Positions 49,874 through 58,517 of a stretch of DNA of 64,000 nt are shown here, in pieces; the first letter of the stretch is position 1; each line of letters starts with the position of its first letter. The notes under the pieces were generated by a model, which saw only the letters and a list, made by a program, of their open reading frames with translations, was not told the origin of the DNA and did not search any database. Source of the stretch: Bradyrhizobium tropiciagri (GTDB lineage Bacteria; Pseudomonadota; Alphaproteobacteria; Rhizobiales; Xanthobacteraceae); assembly GCF_018130505.1 (NCBI RefSeq), contig NZ_JAFCKH010000003.1, forward strand, positions 124,001 through 188,000. The letters are read 5' to 3'. Both the position numbers and the translations under genes were made by a program.

Positions 49874-50500
49874 TCAAAATCTCCCCGCCATCTCCGCCAG
49901 CCGGCGATGCGCGGCCTCGCGCGCGGCGCGGATCGGCTCGGCGGGGCCGGTGGTCGGGCCGATCGGCACGAAGCGGACGTCGGCGATGCCGATGAAGCGT
50001 AGCACCTCGCGCAAATAGGGCGTCGCCATGTCGATGCGGCCGCGGTTCATGCCGGTGACGAAGTCGCTGCCGCTGGCGACGATCACGACGGTCGGCCGGT
50101 CCTTGAGCAGCGGCAGGTAGCCTGTTGCAGGATCGAAGCGGAAGGTCAGGCCGGGCTGGATGATGACGTCGAACCACTGCTTCAGCTTGTAGGGAATCGA
50201 AAAATTCCACATCGGCGTCGAGATCAGCACCCGATCGGCCAGGGATAGCCGCAGTGCGAGGCGTTCGGCGATCGCAAACGCATCACGCTGCGAGTTGGTG
50301 AAGGGCTTGCCGCCGATCCGGGAATATTTGGCCTCCAGCAGATAGCCTTCGAAATCCGGCAGCGGATCGCGCCACAGATTCATCGCGTCGATCTCCCAGT
50401 CCGGGCGCACCTTGCGAAAAGATTCCAGGAACACGCGCGCGCCTTCGGCCGATTCCGAATCGACGCGGGGAGAACAGGCAAGGTGAAGCAGCTTCGGCAC
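49874..50500 (-). CDS. AzoR-like FMN-dependent NADH-azoreductase/quinone reductase
   Basis: The 208-residue flavodoxin-fold protein matches the AzoR family: an N-terminal LLHLACSPR phosphate-binding loop, PMWNFSIPYKLKQWFD (FMN isoalloxazine contact) and VTGMNRGRID near the second FMN loop. It reduces quinones or azo bonds with NAD(P)H. It is the last gene of the 14-gene minus-strand cluster, 13 bp after the SMP-30/isochorismatase fusion gene, and may handle quinone intermediates of the pathway (inference). Confidence 0.85.
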   Translation of the reverse strand: MPKLLHLACSPRVDSESAEGARVFLESFRKVRPDWEIDAMNLWRDPLPDFEGYLLEAKYSRIGGKPFTNSQRDAFAIAERLALRLSLADRVLISTPMWNFSIPYKLKQWFDVIIQPGLTFRFDPATGYLPLLKDRPTVVIVASGSDFVTGMNRGRIDMATPYLREVLRFIGIADVRFVPIGPTTGPAEPIRAAREAAHRRLAEMAGRF

Positions 50501-50513
50501 CGCTTCACCCCTT

Positions 50514-52085
50514 TCAACCGAGCGCCTTGATCACAGTATCGGCGTTGGTCACGACCGAGACGTTCTGCAGCGCGAAATTGATCGCGGCATTGTGCCACTC
50601 GGCGTTCATGGTCGAGCAGCAATCCTCCGGCACGATCATGAAATAGCCTTTGTCGGCGCCGGTGCGCGCGGTGTGCTCGACCGACATGTTGGTCCAGGCA
50701 CCGGTGTTGATGATCATGTCGCGGCCAGTGGCCTTCAGGATGGTCTCGAGCCGGGTGCCTTCCCACGCGCTCATCCGCATCTTCTCGACCACGAAGTCGC
50801 CCGGCCGGGGCTCGAGCCCGGAGACCGGCGCCGCGCCCCAGCTGCCGCGCACCATCGCCTTGCTGTCGACCAGCCCCTCGAACAGTGGCGCGTTCAAGGT
50901 GACGCCGGGTGCGCCCGGCTCGACCACGAACCAGACATGGATGATGGCGACGCCTGCGGCGCGGGCAGCTTCCGCGACGCGGCGGACGTTTTCGATCACA
51001 TGCTGCTGCCGCGCATGCGCGGGCGCGCCGGAGTCAGCGAAGGCGCCGCCATCCATGATGACGTCGTTCTGCATGTCCTGGATGATCATCGCGCAGCGCT
51101 GCGGATCGATCCGCATCTCGCCGCTCGCAAGGTTCGGCGCCGGCGTGGACGAAGCCGCGCCCGTGCCGCCGCGCTTGCCGCTCATGTAGGGCTCGTGCCG
51201 CGGCCCGACCTTGGTCGGGATCGCATAGACCGAATGGGTCGCGGTGAGGTACAGCGTGCGAAACTCAGGTCCGCCCCAGGCGAGGTTGGCGACGAGCTCG
51301 GGCAGCCGCAGCTTGCCGAGCAGATTGCCGTCGGGCGAATAGACCCAGACGCCGCCGGGCGCGGTGACCCAGACATTGCCGCGCTGGTCGCACTTCATGC
51401 CATCGGGCAGGCCGGGTTCGAGCTCGGAGCGGATGCCGGAGGCGAACACGCGGGGATTGGCGAGCGAGCCGTCGGCGGCGACGTCGAAGGCGCGGACCAC
51501 TGCCTGCACCGTGTCGTTGACATAGAGGATGCGCTCGTCCGGCGAGAAGCACAGTCCGTTGGGCTGTTCGAACAGATACCGATCGACCAGCAGCGTTGGC
51601 GCGCCGCCGCCGGGTGGCACGCGATAAACGCCCTGGAAGCCGAGCTGGCGCGGCCGCTCGACACCATAGACCGGCATTCGGCCGTACCACGGATCGGAGA
51701 AATAGATTGCGCCGGAGGAGTGCACGCAGACGTCGTTCGGGCTGTTGAGCTCCTGGTTGTTGAAATGCGAGGCCAGCACTTCGCGCCCGCCGTCCGGCCG
51801 CTCGCGGATCAGCGACGACGTCGCGTGCTCGCAGACGATCAAATTGAGGTCGGCATCGTAGGTCATGCCGTTGCATTTGTTCGACGGCCGGCGGACCTCG
51901 ACCACGCCGCGCCGCGAATCCCATCGCCGCCGTACGTCGCCGGGCATGTCGGAGAACAACAGGAAGTGCTCGAGCGGATGCCAGATCGGCCCCTCGGTGA
52001 AATCAAAGCCCGTCCCCACCTGGCCGACCGGCGCGTAGGGATCGATCAGGTCCTCGAATTCGGCGCGCAGGGTGACGTGGGTCAT
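50514..52085 (-). CDS. SMP-30/gluconolactonase-isochorismatase-like fusion protein
   Basis: The 523-residue protein joins two enzyme domains. Residues 1-300 are an SMP-30/gluconolactonase beta-propeller with metal ligands in TEGPIW (Glu31), NSPNDV (about 114-119) and LPDGMK (Asp228). After a Gly/Ser/Pro linker (302-322), residues 325-523 form an isochorismatase-like hydrolase with Asp337 (IIQDMQND) and Lys435 (EKMRMSAW). The position of the usual catalytic Cys (TGxxTNxC) is Ser468 (TGAWTNMSVEHT). Ser or Gly here is typical of true isochorismatases such as PhzD and EntB, so an amidase role is less likely. It could open a lactone and then cleave the product. Confidence 0.88.
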   Translation of the reverse strand: MTHVTLRAEFEDLIDPYAPVGQVGTGFDFTEGPIWHPLEHFLLFSDMPGDVRRRWDSRRGVVEVRRPSNKCNGMTYDADLNLIVCEHATSSLIRERPDGGREVLASHFNNQELNSPNDVCVHSSGAIYFSDPWYGRMPVYGVERPRQLGFQGVYRVPPGGGAPTLLVDRYLFEQPNGLCFSPDERILYVNDTVQAVVRAFDVAADGSLANPRVFASGIRSELEPGLPDGMKCDQRGNVWVTAPGGVWVYSPDGNLLGKLRLPELVANLAWGGPEFRTLYLTATHSVYAIPTKVGPRHEPYMSGKRGGTGAASSTPAPNLASGEMRIDPQRCAMIIQDMQNDVIMDGGAFADSGAPAHARQQHVIENVRRVAEAARAAGVAIIHVWFVVEPGAPGVTLNAPLFEGLVDSKAMVRGSWGAAPVSGLEPRPGDFVVEKMRMSAWEGTRLETILKATGRDMIINTGAWTNMSVEHTARTGADKGYFMIVPEDCCSTMNAEWHNAAINFALQNVSVVTNADTVIKALG

Positions 52086-52103
52086 CGGGCCAGGCCTCCG
52101 CGC

Positions 52104-52952
52104 TTATGCAGGGAACCAGCTGCGCTGCGGCAGGCTCTGCACCACAGGCCCCGGCACCTGGTCGTGCAGCCGTCCCACCACCATGCCGCCCTCGATCTTC
52201 GCCGGGCGATCGTGCACGGGAAGCAGATAGCGCGAGCTGGACAGCAGCTTCTTGATGGCGGCCTTTTCGGCGCGTTTGCTGGTGCCGTGGTTGCCGGTGG
52301 TGCGCGGCTCGGCGTCGTGGATTTCGTTGAAGGGATTCACGATCTGGTCGTTGAAATCATAGATCACGTCGCCGCAGATCGTCGCGATGCCGTCGGCGGT
52401 GTGGACGTGGATATTCATCGAACCTTCCGTGTGGGCGTTGGCGGCGTCGCAGTAGACGCCGGGCATCAGTTCCACGGGGCCGGTGATCTCGAGGTCGAGG
52501 AAGCGCAGCGCGCTCTTGGTGTGCAGGCGGTCGATCAGGTGCTTGATGTCGGGCGCCGGATATTGCGGATGCATCAGGCCGGAGACGGAATATTCCAGCT
52601 CCGTGCGGTTGACGACGACCGTGGTGTTCATCGGGAACAGATCGTCCTTGCCGGCATGGTCGATGTGCAGATGGGTGTGGCAGACGAAACGGACGTCGCC
52701 CATCCGCACGCCGTGGCGCGCGAGCTGGTTCTCGATCATGTTCTCGTGGAACTGGAGCCCGCGCATGCCCAGCGTCTCCATGATCTGGTTGGAGCGATAG
52801 CCGGTGTCGACCAGCACCGGGTAGGGGCCGCCGAGGATCAGGAAGCCGAGCGTCAACACGCGCTTGGTGCGGCCGCAATTGTGCCCGAGCACGAGGAAGC
52901 TCGATTCCAGTTCGATATCGCCATAGTCCAGGATCTTGATCTCCAACGGCAT
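52104..52952 (-). CDS. MBL-fold lactonase (AttM/AiiB-like)
   Basis: The 282-residue protein has the metallo-beta-lactamase motif His94-x-His96-x-Asp98-His99 (THLHIDHAG), a later His in NAHTEGS, and an Asp bridging region near IYDFND. The pattern is that of N-acyl-homoserine lactonases of the AttM/AiiB group, but the fold also hydrolyses other lactones and esters. In this cluster it probably opens a pathway lactone, with quorum quenching as an alternative. It lies 18 bp upstream of the fusion gene. Confidence 0.85.
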   Translation of the reverse strand: MPLEIKILDYGDIELESSFLVLGHNCGRTKRVLTLGFLILGGPYPVLVDTGYRSNQIMETLGMRGLQFHENMIENQLARHGVRMGDVRFVCHTHLHIDHAGKDDLFPMNTTVVVNRTELEYSVSGLMHPQYPAPDIKHLIDRLHTKSALRFLDLEITGPVELMPGVYCDAANAHTEGSMNIHVHTADGIATICGDVIYDFNDQIVNPFNEIHDAEPRTTGNHGTSKRAEKAAIKKLLSSSRYLLPVHDRPAKIEGGMVVGRLHDQVPGPVVQSLPQRSWFPA

Positions 52953-52997
52953 CGCGTCCCTCCCAATTCGTGTTCGTTGCTTGTGCTCGCGGCGCGC

Positions 52998-53888
52998 CTA
53001 TGACCCAAGCCGATAGACCCGCGCCGCAGTCGTGTTGAAGATCGCCTCACGTTGTTCCGGGCTGAGCCTGGCGGTCGCGGCCTTGAACGCGTCGACGAGG
53101 TCGCGATAGCTGGTCCACAGCTTCTCGATCGGAAAGTTCGAGCCGAACAGGCAGCGCTCTGCGCCGAAGATCACGACGGTGTCGGTCACGACATCGGCGA
53201 TGTGCGCCGGGTCGTTGCGATGGACGAAAGTGCCGAGCCCGGACAGCTTGGTCACCACGTTCGGGCATTGCGCCAGCCGTGCCATGCCGGTGCGCCAGGC
53301 GGCGCGGCCCTGCGGCGACAAATCCTCCAGCATGCCGGCGTGCTGCAGGATGAAGGTCACGCCGGGGCACGCCTCGGCGAGACCGGCGGCCTCGGCCATC
53401 TGCGGGGCGAACACCTGCAGGTCAAAGCTCCAGCCGTAGTCGGCGAGGCGGCCGACATTGCACCGGATCACGGGATCGGCGCAGAGATCAGGCCGCGCCG
53501 CGAAACGATAGAGCGGGTTCTCGTGCCAGTGCAGCTGCATGCGCACACCGCGCAGCAGCGGATAGCGCTTGAGGCGATCGAGCTGCGGGCGAACGTCGTC
53601 GACACTGAAATCGGCATAGCCGACGAGCGCGTGCGGCCAGCCGTGCCGGTCGGCGGTCTGCTGCACCCAGGCCGCCTCGTCCTCAAATTGGCCGTTCGGC
53701 CAATTGGTCTGGACGTAGACCGAGCGAGTGACGCCGGTGTCCTTTAGGTCGTCGAGATACTCCTCGATCGGGTAGTCACGGCGGATCGGCTCATAGGGTC
53801 CGAAGATGCGCGGCTGCATTGGGCCGGACAGCCAGGCGAGGTCGGCCTTGCGCCAGATGTGGTGATGTCCGTCGACAATGCCGGTCAC
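52998..53888 (-). CDS. Amidohydrolase-2 TIM-barrel lactonase-like enzyme
   Basis: The 296-residue protein starts at a GTG that overlaps the stop of the VWA gene (GTGA), with GGAG 10 bp upstream. The N-terminal VDGHHHIW is the metal motif of the amidohydrolase-2 family. Further elements are FILQHAGM and LFGSNFPIEKLW with the last Asp/Asn position. Close relatives include L-fuconolactonase and 2-pyrone-4,6-dicarboxylate lactonase. It likely hydrolyses a lactone. The longer open frame to 54215 is not coding. Confidence 0.88.
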   Translation of the reverse strand: MTGIVDGHHHIWRKADLAWLSGPMQPRIFGPYEPIRRDYPIEEYLDDLKDTGVTRSVYVQTNWPNGQFEDEAAWVQQTADRHGWPHALVGYADFSVDDVRPQLDRLKRYPLLRGVRMQLHWHENPLYRFAARPDLCADPVIRCNVGRLADYGWSFDLQVFAPQMAEAAGLAEACPGVTFILQHAGMLEDLSPQGRAAWRTGMARLAQCPNVVTKLSGLGTFVHRNDPAHIADVVTDTVVIFGAERCLFGSNFPIEKLWTSYRDLVDAFKAATARLSPEQREAIFNTTAARVYRLGS

Positions 53889-55003
53889 GCAGCTCTCCTT
53901 CGTCCAAGCGACAGCAGATGCGCGACCACCGCCGTGCTCGATCCGCCGTCGACGAGATCGTCGACAAAGCGCTGGATCGCGACCAGCGCCTCGGTTTGCG
54001 GGGTGAAGCTGGGCGAGGTTGCGAGCGGCGTCAGCCAGCTCACCCGCCACGCCCGCCGCGACAGTTTTACCACCGCGTCGCGCAGCGCGGCCGGATCGCC
54101 GCGCTCGAGACCGTCGGAGACGATCACGACCGCCGCGCCGCGGGCATATCCGCCGAACCGCGGCACGGCGAGGAACGCCTGCAGCGCGTCGCCGATCCTC
54201 GTGCCGCCGTCCCAATCGCTGACCAGGAACGACGCTGCGCTCAGCGCCTGCTCGCGCCGTTTCAGCCGCAGTGGGCGAGTCACACGCGTCAGTCGTGTCC
54301 CGAACGTGAACACCTCGACATTGCCGGCCGACTGCACCAGCGCATGCGCCAGCTTCATGTTCTCCTCGGTGCGCGCTTTCATCGATCCGGAGACGTCGAT
54401 CAGGAACAGGATCTTTCGCGGCCGTTGCCGCCGACGCAGTCGCCCAAGCCGCAGCACCTCGCCGTCATTGCGTACGCTGTCGCGCAAGGTTCGGCGCAAA
54501 TCGGCGAACGGGCCGGAGCGGGCGCGCCGCCGCCGGTGGCCGCGCCGCCGCGGCAGCCGCCGGGCCGCCTGGCGCGACAATTGCCGTAGCGGATCGCTTA
54601 TCAATGCTTGGGCAAAGCGGCGCTCGACCAGCGCTTCGGCACGCGCCGCGGCGAGGCCGGATTCATTGGCCTCGTCGGCGAGCGGCGGCTCGTCCTCGCC
54701 GCGGCCTTCCTCCTGCAGGCGCACAGTCTCCTCGTCCTCGCCTTCGGCCTGCTCGATCGCCTCGGTGCCGCGGAAGTGGATGTCGAACAGGCGGTCGTAG
54801 GTCGCGCGGCGCTCCGGCGGCGGCGCCAGCGTCGCGAGGCCGGCCCGGCGGATGTGCTCGAGGCTGCGCGGCCCGAGCAGGTCGATCGCGGCGAGGAAAC
54901 TCGTGGTCTGCTCCGGCGCCACCGAAAAGCCGTTGGCGCGCAGCAGCGCGACAAAGGAGACGAAGATCCGCGCGGCGCGCGGCAGCTGGAGATCGTCGCT
55001 CAC
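53885..55003 (-). CDS. VWA-domain protein, CoxE-like
   Basis: The 372-residue protein has an N-terminal CoxE/YehP-type region and an Arg-rich middle. Residues 190-370 form a VWA domain with a MIDAS motif DVSGSM near 200 and the following LVSDWDGGTRIGDAL. In carbon monoxide dehydrogenase loci CoxE works with the MoxR ATPase CoxD in maturing the molybdenum enzyme. It overlaps the MoxR gene by four bases, so both are made together. Confidence 0.88.
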   Translation of the reverse strand: MSDDLQLPRAARIFVSFVALLRANGFSVAPEQTTSFLAAIDLLGPRSLEHIRRAGLATLAPPPERRATYDRLFDIHFRGTEAIEQAEGEDEETVRLQEEGRGEDEPPLADEANESGLAAARAEALVERRFAQALISDPLRQLSRQAARRLPRRRGHRRRRARSGPFADLRRTLRDSVRNDGEVLRLGRLRRRQRPRKILFLIDVSGSMKARTEENMKLAHALVQSAGNVEVFTFGTRLTRVTRPLRLKRREQALSAASFLVSDWDGGTRIGDALQAFLAVPRFGGYARGAAVVIVSDGLERGDPAALRDAVVKLSRRAWRVSWLTPLATSPSFTPQTEALVAIQRFVDDLVDGGSSTAVVAHLLSLGRRRAA

Positions 55004-55881
55004 GCGGCCGCCTCCGCGATGATGGCGTCGAGCCGCGGCGAGATGAAATGCAGGTCCTCCTCATCCTTCAACGCGACGCCGATCGAGCGCTTGAACGCGT
55101 CGGGCCAGCGCGCGCCGCCCTTGTTGAGCAGGGTCGCGGCCTCCGCCCAGTCCACGGCCTCCGCGATGCCCGGGGCCTTGCTCAGTGGCTCGCGGCGGAG
55201 ACGGCCGACCGCGGCGACGACGGCGCGGGCGGTGGCCTCGGCGACGCTGGAGGCGCGCATCATCACGATCCGTGCCTCGCGCTCGGCGTTCGGATAGTCG
55301 ATCCAGTGATAGACACAACGGCGGCGGAGCGCCTCGTGCAAATCGCGGGTCCGGTTCGAGGTCAGCACCACGACCGGATGTTCGGCGGCGCGGATTGTGC
55401 CGCGCTCGGGGATCGAGATCTGGAAGTCGGAGAGGAATTCGAGCAGGAAGGCCTCGAACTCCTGGTCGGCGCGATCGATTTCGTCGATCAACAGCACCGT
55501 CGCATCGGGCGCGCGCAACGCCGCCAGCATCGGCCGCTCGATCAGGAACGACTCGCCATAGATGTCGATGCTCTCCTCGCCGGCCTGGCGGATCGCCAGC
55601 ATCTGGCGCGGATAGTTCCACTCATAGAGCGCAGCCGATGCGTCGATGCCCTCATAGCATTGCAGGCGGATCAGCTTGCGGCCGAGCACGGCGGCAATCG
55701 CTTTCGCGGCCTCGGTCTTGCCGACCCCCGGCGCACCCTCGAGCAGCAGCGGTTTGCCGAGCGCGAGTGACAGATAAGAGGTGGTCGCGATGCCGTCGTC
55801 GGCGAGGTAATAGGCCGCGCGCAACGCTTTCTCTAGCGCCTCCGGGCTATCGATGCCAACGATGTTGCTGCGGACCGGCAT
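55000..55881 (-). CDS. MoxR-family AAA+ ATPase, CoxD-like
   Basis: The 293-residue ATPase has Walker A GAPGVGKT near residue 54, Walker B LLIDEIDRAD near 134 and sensor motifs (LTSNRTRDLHEALRRRC). MoxR ATPases pair with VWA proteins to remodel enzymes during metal-centre insertion. Here it lies 9 bp after the molybdopterin M subunit gene and overlaps the VWA gene, pointing to maturation of this molybdenum hydroxylase (inference from the CoxD model). Confidence 0.9.
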   Translation of the reverse strand: MPVRSNIVGIDSPEALEKALRAAYYLADDGIATTSYLSLALGKPLLLEGAPGVGKTEAAKAIAAVLGRKLIRLQCYEGIDASAALYEWNYPRQMLAIRQAGEESIDIYGESFLIERPMLAALRAPDATVLLIDEIDRADQEFEAFLLEFLSDFQISIPERGTIRAAEHPVVVLTSNRTRDLHEALRRRCVYHWIDYPNAEREARIVMMRASSVAEATARAVVAAVGRLRREPLSKAPGIAEAVDWAEAATLLNKGGARWPDAFKRSIGVALKDEEDLHFISPRLDAIIAEAAA

Positions 55882-55890
55882 GGCAGGACC

Positions 55891-56913
55891 TCAGCGCCGC
55901 GGCTGCGGCCGCGCGCCGCCCTGTGCCTTGATCGCGCGCAGCACCTTCTCCGGCGTGATCGGCAGATCGTCGATCCTCACGCCGACCGCATTGAAAATCG
56001 CATTGGCGACGGCAGGCAGCACCGGGTTGGCGCACATCTCGCCCGGTCCCTTGGCGCCGAAGGGCCCGTCCGGTGCCGGGCGCTCCAGCACCGCGATATC
56101 GTGCGGGCAGATGTCGCCGGGGCCCGGCATCAGATATTCGACGAAGTCGCGCGGCCCATGCACCGGCTCCGGATAATAAGGCTCCGGCGTCTCGTAGAGC
56201 GCATGGCTCACCCCCATCCACGCGCCGCCGACCAGCTGCTGCTCGACGAGGCGCGGGTTGAGCGCGCGGCCGAGCTCGTAGGCGGAGTCCATCCGGATCA
56301 TGTCGACTTCGCCGGTCTCGTCGTCGACCTCGACCTCGGCGACCAGGCAGGCGTGCGCGTAGCACGTCGCCGGCGACATCTCGCCGGTCTCCGGATCGAC
56401 GTCGGACAGCGGCACCAGGAAGATGCCGCGGCCGGAGATCGTCTTGCCCTGCTTGAACTGGGCGGCGATCGCGACGTCCTTGGTCGAGATCGAGCGGTGT
56501 GGCGCGCCCTTGACGTGGATATTGCCGCGGCCGTCGGTCTCGAGATCGGCAGCGTTGACCTCGAGCTCCTCTGCGGCTGCCTCCATCATCACGCCGCGGG
56601 CCTCGCGCGCCGCCGCCATCACCGCGTTGCCGACGCGGTGGGTGCCGCGCGAGGCGAACGAGCCCATGCAGTGCGGGCCGGTGTCGGAATCCGCGGTGTC
56701 GACATAGACGTCCTCAACCGGGACGCCGAGCGTCTCGGCGCAAATCTGCCGCGTCACCGACTTCATGCCCTGGCCGAGATCGATCGACGACAGCGCCACC
56801 GTGAACTTGCCGCTCGGATTGGAATGCACCAGCGCCTGGCTCGGGTCGCCGCCGAGATTCATGCCGATGGGATAGTTGACCGACGCGATGCCGCGCCCGC
56901 GATATCTCGTCAT
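55891..56913 (-). CDS. Molybdenum hydroxylase, molybdopterin subunit M (C-terminal half)
   Basis: This 340-residue protein is the C-terminal half of a xanthine-dehydrogenase-type molybdopterin subunit encoded as its own gene. It keeps the Moco motif DLGQGMKS (45-52), a GSFASRGTHRVGNA segment, and the catalytic Glu292 in GAKGPGEMCANPVLP. It begins two bases after the stop of the L gene and in a different frame. The start is plain and the protein reads well to its end. Split L/M subunits are known in the nicotinate dehydrogenase of Eubacterium barkeri (NdhL/NdhM). Confidence 0.88.
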   Translation of the reverse strand: MTRYRGRGIASVNYPIGMNLGGDPSQALVHSNPSGKFTVALSSIDLGQGMKSVTRQICAETLGVPVEDVYVDTADSDTGPHCMGSFASRGTHRVGNAVMAAAREARGVMMEAAAEELEVNAADLETDGRGNIHVKGAPHRSISTKDVAIAAQFKQGKTISGRGIFLVPLSDVDPETGEMSPATCYAHACLVAEVEVDDETGEVDMIRMDSAYELGRALNPRLVEQQLVGGAWMGVSHALYETPEPYYPEPVHGPRDFVEYLMPGPGDICPHDIAVLERPAPDGPFGAKGPGEMCANPVLPAVANAIFNAVGVRIDDLPITPEKVLRAIKAQGGARPQPRR

Positions 56914-56915
56914 GA

Positions 56916-58505
56916 TCAGCGCCTCCTGGTGCCGAAGACGGAGGAGAAACGAGTCGCGCCATGCGACGGTGACGACGGTCGTGGCGGCGGGGATGGCGGC
57001 GGCGAGGAGGGCGGCGGTGGCGGCGGCTCGCGAGTTGCGGCCGGCGCGCGGTCATACGTCGTGCGCTGCTGGGGCGGTGCGGCCAGCGGCGCATGCGTCT
57101 CGCGCGGGGTCGGCGTCACGGCGGCGCGGCTGCCGCCACCATCCTTGCGCGATGACATGCGCTTGAACTCGTCGCGGATCGGCCATTTGGCTTTCTCCGC
57201 GGCGACCTGCACGCATTCGATCAGCGCGGTGTTCTTGGCCTCGCGCCGGTGCGCCTTCATGTCGCCGTCGCGATACGCGTTGAGGATTCGGAACTCCATC
57301 GGGTCCATGCCGACAAGGTGAGCCAGCTTGTCCATCTGGCACTCGATCGCAAAATCCATCGCTGTGACGCCGAAGCCGCGCATCGCGGTCGCCGGCGTGC
57401 GGTTGGTGAAGACGCAGTAGACGTCACCATAGACATTCGGGATCGTGTAGGGGCCGGGCAGATGCGCCGCGCATTTCACCGCCGCATAGCTCGACAGCCG
57501 TGTATAGGCGCCGCTGTCGAAATAGGCGCGCACCTTGCGGGCGACGACGCGACCGTCGCGCATCACGCCGTCCTTGATATAGATGCGCTCGGCGCCGCGC
57601 GGCGGACCGTATTGCATCTCCTCCTCGCGCCCGAACACATAGCGCACCGGGCGCCCGGTCAGCATCGCGCCGAGGATGCAGAGCGGCTCGGTCAACGTGT
57701 CGACCTTGCCGCCGAAGCCGCCGCCCACCGTGCCGCCGATGAAATGGAAGGTGTTGGAGGGCACGTCGAGTATCTTGGCGCAGGTGTCGACCGAGAAGAA
57801 CAGCGCCTGCGTCGAGGTGTAGACGATGTAGCGGCCATTGGTGTCGGGCGCCGCGATCGAGCCGTTGGTTTCGGTCGGCGCGTGCTCGATCGGTGACATC
57901 TGGTAGCGCTGCTCCAGCACGTGGTCGGCCGACGCCAGCGCGCGGTCGGCATCGCCGAAGCGCAGCTGCTGGTGGTCGTAGGTCTCGTGATAGGTGAAGG
58001 TGTTCTTCGGATAGACCTCGTTGACCACGGGCGCGCCCGGCTTCAGCGCGTCCTCGACGTCGAACACCGCGGGCAGCACCTCGTAGTCAATCTTCACCTT
58101 GGCGATGGCTTCGTAGGCCTCGCGGGGGCTGTCGGCGACGATGGCCACGATCGGCTCGCCCTTGTAGCGCACCTTGTCGACCGCCAGCGACGGCTCGTCG
58201 TCCTTGCCGAAATTGATCAGGCTGAGCAGCGTGTTCAGATTTCGCGGCACGTCGGAGGCGCGGATCACGCGGCGGACGCCCTGCGACCGCTCGGCCTCGC
58301 TGGTGTCGATCCGGCGCAGCCGCGCATGCGCATGCGCGCTGCGGACCACTTTCAGGTGCAGCATGCCCTGCAGCTTGTGATCGTCGAAATAGGGCGAGGT
58401 GCCGGTGACATGACCGAGCATGTCCTGGCGCTGCGTGCCCTTGCCGATTTCCTTGAGGTTATCGTCGCGCTCGTCGGCGAACAGGTCCTTGCGCAGTTCC
58501 AGCAT
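56916..58505 (-). CDS. Molybdenum hydroxylase, molybdopterin subunit L (N-terminal half)
   Basis: The 529-residue subunit has the N-terminal a/b hammerhead domain (about 20-150), the Moco-binding GGGFGGK (261-267) and ATAMRGFG (373-379), the pattern of XDH-type and not CO-dehydrogenase enzymes, which carry AYxCSFR. Residues 455-529 form a tail rich in Pro, Ser and Ala (REPPPPPPSSPPPSPPPRP near 492-510) with no counterpart in single-chain homologues. It is likely flexible and may link to subunit M. It lies 12 bp after the 2Fe-2S gene. Confidence 0.88.
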   Translation of the reverse strand: MLELRKDLFADERDDNLKEIGKGTQRQDMLGHVTGTSPYFDDHKLQGMLHLKVVRSAHAHARLRRIDTSEAERSQGVRRVIRASDVPRNLNTLLSLINFGKDDEPSLAVDKVRYKGEPIVAIVADSPREAYEAIAKVKIDYEVLPAVFDVEDALKPGAPVVNEVYPKNTFTYHETYDHQQLRFGDADRALASADHVLEQRYQMSPIEHAPTETNGSIAAPDTNGRYIVYTSTQALFFSVDTCAKILDVPSNTFHFIGGTVGGGFGGKVDTLTEPLCILGAMLTGRPVRYVFGREEEMQYGPPRGAERIYIKDGVMRDGRVVARKVRAYFDSGAYTRLSSYAAVKCAAHLPGPYTIPNVYGDVYCVFTNRTPATAMRGFGVTAMDFAIECQMDKLAHLVGMDPMEFRILNAYRDGDMKAHRREAKNTALIECVQVAAEKAKWPIRDEFKRMSSRKDGGGSRAAVTPTPRETHAPLAAPPQQRTTYDRAPAATREPPPPPPSSPPPSPPPRPSSPSHGATRFSSVFGTRRR

Positions 58506-58517
58506 GACGCGGTTCCT

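Noticed and set aside
50592-53003. An 803-codon plus-strand frame opposite the SMP-30 fusion and MBL genes
   Set aside because: The minus-strand genes have clear catalytic motifs; this frame has none and reads as a high-GC shadow.
56880-57050. Simple frameshift or sequencing error splitting the molybdopterin subunit
   Set aside because: The L frame continues with a coherent Pro-rich tail and ends in a natural-looking terminus, the M gene has its own ATG, and a split is known in a related enzyme. It cannot be fully excluded without re-sequencing.
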